Positions 1 to 5,775 of a stretch of DNA of 7,687 nt are shown here, one piece after another. Both the position numbers and the translations under genes were made by a program. Numbering within the stretch: the stretch's first letter is position 1; every line of letters starts with the position of its first letter. The notes under the pieces were generated by a model. The model had not been told where the DNA came from and did not search any database. It was given only the letters and a program-made list of their open reading frames with translations. The stretch comes from Caldithrix sp964468415 (GTDB lineage: Bacteria; Calditrichota; Calditrichia; Calditrichales; Calditrichaceae): NCBI GenBank assembly GCA_964468415.1, contig CAYXUS010000086.1:1-7687 (forward strand). The letters run 5' to 3'.

Positions 1-180
1 GCCATCGGGATTTCCGGCGCCATTCAGCATCTGGCCGGGATGTCATCGTCCAAATACATTGTGGCCATAAACAAAGATCCCGAAGCGCCTATTTTTAAGG
101 TAGCCGATTACGGCATTGTGGCCGATTTATTTGAGGTGGTGCCGAGAATGATCGAAGAATTAAAGAAGATGAAAAATTAA
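1..180 (+). CDS. etfA: Electron transfer flavoprotein alpha subunit, C-terminal end (partial)
   Basis: The frame is open from base 1 and gives the last 59 residues of EtfA. With EtfB this protein forms a cytoplasmic FAD-containing heterodimer that carries electrons between acyl-CoA or other dehydrogenases and a membrane quinone oxidoreductase, or bifurcates them. The fragment opens with AIGISGAIQHLAGM, the loop that surrounds the flavin in ETF alpha. It continues through VAINKDPEAPIF and VADYGIVADLFEVVP, all hallmarks of the FAD-binding C-terminal domain, and ends in a short lysine-rich tail. No lesion is visible. The start and the N-terminal domain lie upstream of the window, where etfB would normally also be found. 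Transcription probably stops at the palindrome 13 bases after the stop codon. Confidence 0.96.
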   Translation, partial: AIGISGAIQHLAGMSSSKYIVAINKDPEAPIFKVADYGIVADLFEVVPRMIEELKKMKN

Positions 181-192
181 AAAGTCGAAAAG

Positions 193-220
193 AAAAAGGC
201 CTCTTTAAAGAGGCCTTTTT
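193..220. terminator. Bidirectional intrinsic terminator between convergent genes
   Basis: This is a perfect 28-bp palindrome: AAAAAGGCCTCTTT followed directly by its reverse complement AAAGAGGCCTTTTT. The GGCCTCTTT part forms the stem, and each strand reads a T run at its 3' side. It begins 13 nt after the etfA stop and lies 2 nt from the stop of the minus-strand gene at 223, so it can end transcription from both directions. Confidence 0.93.
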
Positions 221-222
221 AA

Positions 223-801
223 TTAGAACTGTAGTTGAATGGGCGTAAGAATTACAAAATCACTAAAATCACTTTTCTTGATTTTAATGTACAGGTCCAT
301 GATGCCTTCAAAATCACCAGAGACGGTTCCTTTTGCCCGGAAAATGTATTCATGCAACGGGGCATACACCTCGATACCTTTGCCATCCTCGTTAACCTGC
401 TCTGAGGGATAAAAACGTTCCATTTTTACGCCTTCCGGCAAATTTTCAATCGTTTGGCGAAACTCATCGGCCAGCTTGCGATCGAAGAACTCTGCGGCAA
501 AAGAGAATTCACCTCCCTTAATAGGTTTAAGCGATTTTATTTTGTAGCCGGTTTTTTCCGTGTAGAGCTTAACGGCTTCTTTGAACGGTTCTACCAGATC
601 GTCTTCCAGACAAAAATGAACGTAGTTTTCCAGCTCAAACAATTCTTTTAAAAATTCTTTTAACGTATCGCGACGAATATTTTCTTTGCGGTGAAAGAAG
701 TATTTGCCGTCCGGTTTGTGGCATCCCAGAAAGCCCAGCAAAAGGCCTTTTACCATGGTAAAGGGACCTTCAACCACCAGTTCGCTAAATTTTATGCCCA
801 T
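223..801 (-). CDS. Conserved-looking hypothetical cytoplasmic protein, 192 aa
   Basis: I do not recognise the family. The start is well supported: on the minus strand a GGAGG (bases 806-810) lies 4 nt before the ATG at 801. The stop abuts the shared terminator. The protein has no signal peptide and no membrane segment. It is rich in Lys, Glu and Phe and alternates predicted helices and strands, suggesting a soluble alpha/beta protein. An N-terminal block contains GPFTMVKGLLLGFL and a CHKPDGKYFFHRKE stretch. Two segments have a similar helix-then-strand flavour, around residues 47-75 (LKEFLKELFELENYVHFCLE) and 110-130 (ADEFRQTIENLPEGVKMERF), which might be a weak internal duplication of ferredoxin-like halves. 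It is transcribed alone, towards etfA. Real-gene confidence is high; function is unknown. Confidence 0.85.
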   Translation of the reverse strand: MGIKFSELVVEGPFTMVKGLLLGFLGCHKPDGKYFFHRKENIRRDTLKEFLKELFELENYVHFCLEDDLVEPFKEAVKLYTEKTGYKIKSLKPIKGGEFSFAAEFFDRKLADEFRQTIENLPEGVKMERFYPSEQVNEDGKGIEVYAPLHEYIFRAKGTVSGDFEGIMDLYIKIKKSDFSDFVILTPIQLQF

Positions 802-877
802 CGTTCCTCCAGAGTTTTAACTGCTTTTTCTAAAATAAACAGGAATTGCTTTAAAAGAAACCCTTTTGCGAATTATT

Positions 878-906
878 ATTATCGTAAGGATGGTTCAAAT
901 GTTGAA
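878..906 (-). promoter_or_regulatory. Candidate sigma70-type promoter for the minus-strand gene
   Basis: On the minus strand, TTCAAC (bases 901-906) is followed after 17 nt by GATAAT (bases 878-883), which matches TATAAT at five of six positions. The site is about 75 nt upstream of the ATG at 801 in an AT-rich segment. The -35 box is weak, and nearby AATAATAATT sequence offers other -10 choices. Confidence 0.4.
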
Positions 907-1044
907 AATAAAAAAGCAATTAAACGTTGGACGAATGAATGAAAAGCGGGGACGGGTTGCAAATTAAACAGCGGGAGTTCGAAGCTGCAAACGTGGAATT
1001 ACCAAGCCGGTTTCCGTCTTTCGAGGGCGTGGGGTTGCCCTGGG

Positions 1045-1070
1045 GTAGCGCGATTTAAAAATCGCGCTAC
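1045..1070. repeat. Perfect intergenic inverted repeat (12-bp arms, 2-nt centre)
   Basis: GTAGCGCGATTT and AAATCGCGCTAC are exact reverse complements separated by AA. The element would form a GC-rich hairpin in RNA from either strand, but no T run follows on either side, so it is not a standard terminator. It lies over 240 bp upstream of the minus-strand gene start and about 90 bp upstream of the DUF1573 promoter. It could be a dispersed REP-like palindrome, a relic terminator or a protein-binding site; the sequence does not decide. Confidence 0.75.
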
Positions 1071-1161
1071 ACTATTCCGGCAATGGATGTCCCGGCGCAA
1101 ATGCAGAGCTTGAGCGCTTTCCCCCCGATAAAACAAAACGAGAGTTTTTTTCGGAAAATTC

Positions 1162-1190
1162 TCGACAAAGCGTGAAAAATTTCTTAAAAT
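1162..1190 (+). promoter_or_regulatory. Sigma70-type promoter for the DUF1573 selenoprotein gene
   Basis: TCGACA (1162-1167) and TAAAAT (1185-1190) each match the consensus boxes TTGACA and TATAAT at five of six positions, and the spacer is the optimal 17 nt. Transcription would start near 1197, leaving a leader of roughly 30 nt before the ATG at 1226. The downstream msrB has no equally good promoter of its own and may share this one. Confidence 0.6.
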
Positions 1191-1212
1191 AAAGTAAAAG
1201 TTTCGAGGAGAT

Positions 1213-1220
1213 GAAAGGAA
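1213..1220 (+). promoter_or_regulatory. Ribosome binding site deciding the start of the DUF1573 gene
   Basis: Two in-frame ATGs, at 1211 and 1226, compete. The GAGGAG at 1205-1210 touches the ATG at 1211, which leaves no spacing. The GAAAGGAA at 1213-1220 has its AGGA core about 6 nt before the ATG at 1226, so 1226 is preferred. The choice changes only five residues before the signal peptide. Confidence 0.6.
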
Positions 1221-1225
1221 ATTCC

Positions 1226-1648
1226 ATGAAACGGGAAAAAATATTCCGGAGCATAAGATGGGTATTGATTGTACTGCTGGGAAGTGGTGTTGTTATTGCT
1301 CAAAATATTTCTGAGCAGTCTTCCCAGCCTCAGATTTTTGTGACGGAAAGAACCCATGCCTTTGGAAAAGTCCCGGATGACACGGTTTTGGTACACACCT
1401 TTGTTTTGCACAATGTAGGCAACGATTCGCTCCACATTTTGCGCTTAAAAAGCGGCTGAGGTTGTACGGCAGCCCTCCTGAGTTCAGGAGTTATTGCCCC
1501 GGGCGATAGCGCACGCGTTAAAGTAACCTTTGGCACGGCGGGCCACAGGGGACATTTCCAGAAAACGGTTCGTGTATTTTCCGATGATCCCAGGAAGCCG
1601 GTGTTACGCCTTTTGATTACGGGTGATATCGTCGGCAAACCGGAATAA
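1226..1648 (+). CDS. DUF1573-domain periplasmic selenoprotein with in-frame TGA read as selenocysteine, 140 aa
   Basis: An ordinary reading ends at TGA 1457-1459 after 77 residues, but the same frame continues for 62 codons to a TAA at 1646. The full protein has a signal peptide (basic MKREKIFRSIR, hydrophobic core, likely cut near A25). A DUF1573 beta-sandwich follows: FGKV (46-49), HTF (57-59), NVGNDSLHI (63-71), the motif U78-G79-C80-T81, IAPGDSARVKVTF (90-102), GHFQKTV (109-115) and FSDDPRKPVLRLLITG (118-133). Family members carry Cys-Gly-Cys-Thr where this one has TGA-Gly-Cys-Thr, so the TGA sits exactly on a conserved Cys. A SECIS-like hairpin follows at the right distance. Domain features lie on both sides of the TGA and no frameshift is needed. 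The role of DUF1573 proteins is poorly known; a Sec-x-Cys pair suggests thiol/selenol redox chemistry in the periplasm, perhaps with the MsrB encoded next. Alternatives are a sequencing error (one base from TGT or TGC) or a fresh nonsense mutation. Confidence 0.82.
1468..1498 (+). promoter_or_regulatory. Putative bacterial SECIS element
   Basis: Within the coding sequence after the TGA, CTCCTG (1475-1480) pairs with CAGGAG (1485-1490) in a perfect 6-bp upper stem closed by the tetraloop AGUU (1481-1484). A lower helix GGCA (1468-1471) with TGCC (1495-1498) extends it across an internal loop. The loop starts 21 nt after the TGA and has G as its second base. Bacterial SECIS models require an upper stem of at least about 4 bp, a small loop with G at position one or two, and a distance of about 16-37 nt, so all conditions are met. 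SelB would bind this loop to deliver Sec-tRNA. Confidence 0.7.
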
Positions 1649-1827
1649 CCGGCAGGGACTTCACGATAGCAGGCCGTAGGACCCCGAAACTTATCATTCG
1701 GTCTGGAACGCTGCAAACCATTGATGGCTTTCTGTCTTTGTTCAATTCGGTTGCTTGAAAAGCAGCAGTTAAAGCAGGATGAAATATTTGTCATGGGCAT
1801 TTCGTTGGTACTTAAAAAGGATGTATT

Positions 1828-2331
1828 ATGAGATTACCCATGATGACAGGGTTGCTGCTTTTGATGCTGTTGGCCCTATCCATTTCCACCGGAACGGGAC
1901 AAGACGTGATGAAGAAAAAAACCGCAAAACCACACAAGGTTTTTAAAACGGATGCGGAATGGCAAAGTTGCCTTACGCCGGAATCGTTTTACGTAACCCG
2001 CAAGAAGGGAACGGAGCGTCCTTTTACCGGAAAGTACTACGATTTTTGGGAAAAGGGCACCTATGTTTGCGTTGCCTGCGGCACACCACTGTTTACTTCG
2101 GAAACCAAGTACCATTCGGGAAGCGGTTGGCCCAGTTTTTACGATGTGCTTGATAAGCAAAAAGTTGTTTTGCAAACCGATACCAGCCTGGGCATGGTTC
2201 GCAGCGAAATTTTGTGCAAAACCTGCGGCGCACACCTTGGCCATGTTTTCAAAGACGGCCCGCCTCCCACGGGGTTGCGCTACTGCATCAATTCTGCCGC
2301 CCTAAAGTTCATCCCCGCGAAAAACCGTTAA
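1828..2331 (+). CDS. msrB: Exported peptide-methionine (R)-S-oxide reductase MsrB, 167 aa
   Basis: MsrB reduces the R epimer of methionine sulfoxide in proteins. The first 25 or so residues form a hydrophobic signal peptide (MRLPMMTGLLLLMLLALSIS), so the enzyme should act in the periplasm. The SelR domain is complete: W45, LTPESFYV (49-56), GTERPFTG (61-68), zinc-type CxxC pairs C81/C84 and C130/C133, GSGWPSF (98-104), HLGHVF (136-141) and the catalytic RYCIN with C153. The catalytic residue is encoded as Cys (TGC), not Sec. The usual resolving Cys of the SGCGWPSF form is Ser99, and the alternative Cys of the PFCG form is Thr67. Only C48 remains as a further non-zinc Cys, so recycling may use C48 or an external reductant. 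AAGGA at 1817-1821 lies 6 nt before the ATG. The gene starts 179 nt after the DUF1573 selenoprotein gene and is probably co-transcribed with it. Confidence 0.95.
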   Translation: MRLPMMTGLLLLMLLALSISTGTGQDVMKKKTAKPHKVFKTDAEWQSCLTPESFYVTRKKGTERPFTGKYYDFWEKGTYVCVACGTPLFTSETKYHSGSGWPSFYDVLDKQKVVLQTDTSLGMVRSEILCKTCGAHLGHVFKDGPPPTGLRYCINSAALKFIPAKNR

Positions 2332-2381
2332 AACGGTTGCCCAAAAGCAGCACGTCATTTCCTTTCCACCCAATTGAAAAA

Positions 2382-2400
2382 TTGCGTAAATTGTACGCAA
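2382..2400. repeat. Inverted repeat in the leader of the beta-barrel gene
   Basis: TTGCGTA (2382-2388) and TACGCAA (2394-2400) are exact reverse complements around AATTG. The dyad ends 21 nt before the ATG at 2422 and is followed by GACATTTTT. It may be an operator, a leader hairpin, or a weak terminator for msrB. The stem is short, so the call is tentative. Confidence 0.4.
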
Positions 2401-2421
2401 GACATTTTTGGGAAAAAGCAA

Positions 2422-3501
2422 ATGAATGGGCACAGACGTTTTTTTGTGCTATGGCTTGTGGGCCTGATCGGCCTGCCCGTCATTTTATGGGCACGTCATG
2501 CAAACACGATGCACACCGACACACTCCAAATTGTGGCAAAAAGCGAGCCAAGTGTTCGACTTTGGCCGCCGATGATGCTTTTGAATGCCTTTCCGCAGGA
2601 GGCCGGTTTAAGCCTTCACCAATGGAACCACAATCCCGCGCAAGTTTCGGATGGAATTTTGACCGAAGCAAGCATTTACTATGAAACGTACGATTTGAAA
2701 TCCGAGACCGTTTGGCAGAATTTGCCAAGAAAGATGAAAATCTCCAATGAAATTTATGAACTCAGGACAACGTACGGTTCCGGCAGGCTGGGTTTTGCGC
2801 TGAACTATGCGCGGCGAAGCAAAGAAACAAAAGAAGCGGCCTCCGCCCGGACTCCATTGGCCTCGTTCAAAGAAATTTCCAACATTATTTCTCCCACATT
2901 GGTTTTACGCTCGTCTTTTGGACTGAATTTCGCCGTCCGCATTAACCTGCATCAGGTAAAGACGATTTTAGACGTGGGCGGGCAAAGCTATTCCGGACAT
3001 GATCACGTCGTAACGATTGACGCCGGTTTGCGCCAGAAACTTGGCGATTTGCTTTGTTTGAATGTATTCGCCAATCAACTAAAAATGTACGTAAACGGAC
3101 AAGATGTAGCGCAGGCCTCGTGGACACGTTATTTGAATTTGGGAGCCACTTTTCATTGGCAAAAATATTGGATCAATGGAGGAATTCGTATAAGCCAATG
3201 GAGCGGGATAAAAGACACGCTAATTTTTCTTAAAGGCATTATGCCCCTAAAGCGCTATTGGTGGGCGCATTTATTTGTTGCCCATAGTCAGCGTTATGAA
3301 ATTTTTGACATGGATGTTAACTTGCCCGCACCGTTGCTTATGGTGGGCGGAGGAATTCATTGGAAGCACAAACGGTGGATAGCAGGTTATCAGCTTCAGT
3401 ATTTGTCCTTTTCTCCCGACACCACGGATGCACTCTCCCGCCTTAATTTGGTCAAGCGCGATCATTTTCGTCACCGGATTACAATTGTGTTTACGCTTTA
3501 A
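2422..3501 (+). CDS. Probable outer-membrane beta-barrel protein of unknown function, 359 aa
   Basis: I do not recognise a named family. The ATG at 2422 is chosen over an in-frame TTG at 2374 because it puts a signal peptide at the N-terminus (basic MNGHRR, then a hydrophobic run to about A24), with a weak GGGAAAA ribosome site at 2410-2416. From about residue 80 to the end the chain is built of alternating hydrophobic and polar strands rich in Tyr, Trp and Gly (for example GRLGFALNYARR, YLNLGATFHW and LLMVGGGIHWKHKRWIAGYQ). It ends in a strand-like ITIVFTL. An HNPAQ motif near residue 71 recalls the NPA turn in the N-terminal part of FadL and PorV-type barrels. Length and pattern suit a 12-14-strand barrel, but this is inferred from composition. 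It lies between msrB and the M1 peptidase gene, with 90- and 103-nt gaps. Confidence 0.72.
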   Translation: MNGHRRFFVLWLVGLIGLPVILWARHANTMHTDTLQIVAKSEPSVRLWPPMMLLNAFPQEAGLSLHQWNHNPAQVSDGILTEASIYYETYDLKSETVWQNLPRKMKISNEIYELRTTYGSGRLGFALNYARRSKETKEAASARTPLASFKEISNIISPTLVLRSSFGLNFAVRINLHQVKTILDVGGQSYSGHDHVVTIDAGLRQKLGDLLCLNVFANQLKMYVNGQDVAQASWTRYLNLGATFHWQKYWINGGIRISQWSGIKDTLIFLKGIMPLKRYWWAHLFVAHSQRYEIFDMDVNLPAPLLMVGGGIHWKHKRWIAGYQLQYLSFSPDTTDALSRLNLVKRDHFRHRITIVFTL

Positions 3502-3538
3502 GCGTATGTGCGGGGTTGCATTTGTTTCGTCGAATGCC

Positions 3539-3567
3539 TTGCGCATTATGGAAAAATAAATTATACT
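3539..3567 (+). promoter_or_regulatory. Candidate promoter for the M1 peptidase gene
   Basis: TATACT (3562-3567) matches the -10 box at five of six positions. The best -35, TTGCGC at 3539-3544 with a 17-nt spacer, keeps only the TTG. A small inverted repeat, AATGC (3533-3537) with GCATT (3543-3547), overlaps the -35 and could be an operator. Transcription would begin about 30 nt before the ATG at 3605. Confidence 0.4.
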
Positions 3568-3604
3568 CCATCCGTATTAAAATTTATTCACGCAGGAGAC
3601 GACA

Positions 3605-5491
3605 ATGAAGTACTCCTTTTTCACCGCACTCCTTGTTCTTGCGCTTTTCGCTGGCACAAGCATGGCTCAAAGCATCTTTATTCCGCTTAATGTGCGCAAG
3701 GCCTATGAGCGACAAACACGTTCGTACGACGGCACCCCGGGAAGCAACTATTGGCAGAACCACGCAGAATACACCATTCGGGCAAAAATATTTCCCGACA
3801 CACGCACCCTTCAGGGACATGAGACGATCGTCTATTTTAATGAAAGCCCCGACACATTGCATCAGCTTATTTTGCGTTTGTACCAGGATTTGTACAAGAA
3901 GGGCAATTTACGCGATTGGCCGATTTCTACAGCAGATTTAACGGATGGAGTATCCATCGACTTTTTGCGCATTGACCAGGACACTTTACGGATGGCAGCC
4001 TCCGGGAAAGGAATGCGTCGCTACGGAACCAACTTGTTTTTGTATCCGAAACGTCCGGTTCCGCCCAAAGGGCGGGTCACTCTTGAGCTGAAATGGCAAC
4101 TTGTATTGCCGCACAAATCCAACATTCGTATGGGAACGTACGATACCACTTCGTTTTTTGTTGGGCTCTGGTATCCGCAAATGGCTGTTTACGATGATAT
4201 CGACGGTTGGGATCGTCTGGACTACAGTGGGATTCAGGAATTTTACAACGATTTTTCCGATTATGATGTGCGCATCACGGTTCCGCGAAATTTCGTGGTG
4301 TGGGCTACCGGCCTGCTGCAAAATCCCCGGGAAGTATTGCGGCCGGAAATTCTGAAACGATTCAGACGAGCGCAACACACTTCGGAAGTGGTACACATTG
4401 TCACGCCAGAAGATTCCGCACGCGTTACACAGGCAGACGAATGGAACACCTGGCATTTTAAGGCGCTACATGTCCCGGATTTTGCGTTTGCCACCAGCGA
4501 CCATTATTTGTGGGACGCGGCGACAATTGATGTGGGGAATTCCCCGGCGCATTCGGTATTTATTTCGGCGGCGTTTAAAAAAGAAGCGGAGAATTTTCGG
4601 CATGCCGTAGAAATCGCCCGCAAGTCGATCCTGTACTATTCCGAGGAGATGCCGGGCGTTCCCTATCCTTACCCGGCAATGAGCGTTTTTAACGGAGCGG
4701 GGGGAATGGAATATCCGATGATGGTGAACGAAGGTTCGCCAAAGGCCTGGAGCGGGATGGTTCATGTAACCAGTCATGAAATCGCGCACACTTATTTTCC
4801 TTTTATGATGGGAATTAATGAACGCAAATATGCCTGGATGGATGAAGGCTGGGCTATGATGTTGCCTTTTGATCTGCAGCATCGTTTGGCCCCGGAATAC
4901 GATCCCATTGCGCGCACGGTGCAACGCTATTTGCGTGTGGCCGGAAGCGAATACGACGTTCCCATGCGGGTGCTTACATCGGTGTATGGTGCCGACACCC
5001 GCGACTCATACCGTAACGAAGCGTACAACCGCTCAGGGATTGCCTATTATTTGCTGGAACAAATGGTCGGCAGGAAGACTTTTGTCAAAATGATGCGGGA
5101 ATACATTCGACGCTGGCAGGGCAAACACCCATTGCCCTATGATTTCTTCTTTACGGCCAACAATTTTTTAAAAGAAGATTTAAGCTGGTTCTGGAATACC
5201 TGGTTCAGTGGTTTTGGCTACCCCGATTTAAAGCTTGAAAAAGCACAGATGAAAGACGGGAAGCTTTTGCTTAAAGTGGTAAAAAAAGGATTGTTGCCGC
5301 TTCCGGTCAAGGTGACAATCGTTTACAGCGATAGCTCCCGCGAGACTTTGGAACGAAGCATGCGCGTATGGAGCAAGGGGAAAGAGACAATCGAACTTGT
5401 GGCAAAACCGGAAAAGCCTGTTCAACAGATCAAATTGGGCGATGCCCACATCCCGGATGCGGATAATCAAGACAACACGCTTCGATTTTGA
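3605..5491 (+). CDS. Secreted M1-family (gluzincin) zinc metallopeptidase, 628 aa
   Basis: M1 enzymes are mostly aminopeptidases; this one carries a signal peptide (MKYSFFTALLVLALFAGTSMA, cut before Q22) and should act in the periplasm or outside the cell. An N-terminal beta domain (about 45-310) matches the M1 saddle domain (YTIRAKIFPDTRTLQGHETI). The thermolysin-like core follows: GGMEYP (366-371, the GAMEN-type exopeptidase motif), HEIAH (391-395) and, after exactly 18 residues, the third zinc ligand E414 in WMDEGWA. Tyr474 in AYNRSG is the likely transition-state Tyr. A short beta domain (about 535-628) ends with DAHIPDADNQDN, as in Bacteroidota members. All catalytic residues are present. 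GGMEY instead of GAMEN is common in this branch; substrate preference cannot be read from it. AGGAG at 3594-3598 precedes the ATG by 6 nt. The gene probably ends its transcript at 5509-5557. Confidence 0.95.
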   Translation: MKYSFFTALLVLALFAGTSMAQSIFIPLNVRKAYERQTRSYDGTPGSNYWQNHAEYTIRAKIFPDTRTLQGHETIVYFNESPDTLHQLILRLYQDLYKKGNLRDWPISTADLTDGVSIDFLRIDQDTLRMAASGKGMRRYGTNLFLYPKRPVPPKGRVTLELKWQLVLPHKSNIRMGTYDTTSFFVGLWYPQMAVYDDIDGWDRLDYSGIQEFYNDFSDYDVRITVPRNFVVWATGLLQNPREVLRPEILKRFRRAQHTSEVVHIVTPEDSARVTQADEWNTWHFKALHVPDFAFATSDHYLWDAATIDVGNSPAHSVFISAAFKKEAENFRHAVEIARKSILYYSEEMPGVPYPYPAMSVFNGAGGMEYPMMVNEGSPKAWSGMVHVTSHEIAHTYFPFMMGINERKYAWMDEGWAMMLPFDLQHRLAPEYDPIARTVQRYLRVAGSEYDVPMRVLTSVYGADTRDSYRNEAYNRSGIAYYLLEQMVGRKTFVKMMREYIRRWQGKHPLPYDFFFTANNFLKEDLSWFWNTWFSGFGYPDLKLEKAQMKDGKLLLKVVKKGLLPLPVKVTIVYSDSSRETLERSMRVWSKGKETIELVAKPEKPVQQIKLGDAHIPDADNQDNTLRF

Positions 5492-5508
5492 TTGGCACTC
5501 GTTTTTAC

Positions 5509-5557
5509 AAAAAGAGCTTGCGGGATGGGGCTGTCCCGTCCCACAGGTTCTTTTTTT
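5509..5557 (+). terminator. Strong rho-independent terminator after the M1 peptidase gene
   Basis: An imperfect stem of about 22 pairs runs from A5509 to T5555 with a CTG loop at 5531-5533. The GC-rich top half pairs GGGATGGGG with TCCCGTCCC (two G-U pairs). One C-A mismatch (5521/5543) separates it from the lower half, AAAAAGAGCTTG with CAGGTTCTTTTT. A run of seven T (5551-5557) ends the element. It starts 17 nt after the stop codon and separates the M1 gene from the FadL unit. Confidence 0.88.
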
Positions 5558-5637
5558 GACCTGCCCGGTCTTTTGAATCTTTTTAAACAAACTTTCGTAA
5601 TATTGAATAATCTGTGATTAACTTGTATTTAATAAAT

Positions 5638-5675
5638 GTGAAATTATGCGTATATTTCACCGTGATTGCAGTGAA
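5638..5675. promoter_or_regulatory. Operator-like dyad cluster upstream of the FadL-type gene
   Basis: GTGAAAT (5638-5644) and ATTTCAC (5654-5660) form a perfect 7-9-7 inverted repeat. A third half-site, GTGAA, follows at 5671-5675, and looser GTGAT copies lie at 5614-5618 and 5662-5666. The dyad is in the AT-rich 218-nt gap between the terminator and the FadL gene, over 100 nt before its ATG. Promoter boxes are ambiguous; TTGAAT (5603-5608) with TTTAAT (5628-5633) is one option but has a 19-nt spacer. The pattern suits a dimeric repressor or activator, unidentified. Confidence 0.4.
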
Positions 5676-5775
5676 TAACGATCGGTAAAAGAACGGTACG
5701 ACTAATTTAGTGGTTTCCGAATGGCAATCCGGAACAAACGCCGCTTTGGGAAAGTCAACAATCGCTGGAGGCTTC

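Larger units (their letters stand above)
802..1225. other. Divergent intergenic region without a gene
   Basis: No convincing ORF, tRNA or structured RNA is seen in these 424 bases. The left part (about 810-940) is AT-rich and carries the leader and promoter of the minus-strand gene. The middle (about 945-1120) is more GC-rich and holds a 26-bp palindrome. The right part (about 1130-1210) is again AT-rich and holds the promoter of the DUF1573 gene. The short ORFs that cross it lack ribosome binding sites and family resemblance. Confidence 0.7.

Noticed and set aside
691..942. Plus-strand ORF of 83 codons
   Set aside because: It is mostly antisense to the 5' part of the minus-strand gene and its promoter region and lacks a ribosome site.
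1211..1459. A complete 82-residue protein ending at the TGA
   Set aside because: It would stop in mid-domain just before the conserved motif; the same frame completes DUF1573 after the TGA, so read-through as Sec explains more.
1460..1648. A separate downstream gene or a frameshift after the TGA
   Set aside because: No start codon with a ribosome site is present, and no frame change is needed to continue the domain.
1330..1800. Minus-strand ORF of 156 codons across the DUF1573 gene
   Set aside because: It is antisense to a recognisable domain, has no ribosome site and an unnatural composition, and resembles no family I know.
1649..1827. Riboswitch or small RNA between the DUF1573 gene and msrB
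   Set aside because: No known aptamer motif, strong hairpin or terminator could be recognised in these 179 bases, nor a convincing promoter.
2323..2338. Small inverted repeat AACCGT/ACGGTT at the msrB stop as terminator
   Set aside because: Only 6 bp, it overlaps the stop codon and no T run follows.
3986..4456. Minus-strand ORF of 156 codons inside the M1 peptidase gene
   Set aside because: It overlaps a fully recognisable M1 domain and is a shadow of its codon use; the same holds for 4466-4924.
5710..5775. Extended start of the FadL-type protein at a GTG
   Set aside because: It adds 22 residues in front of a clean signal peptide, while GGAGG at 5767-5771 marks the ATG at 5776.
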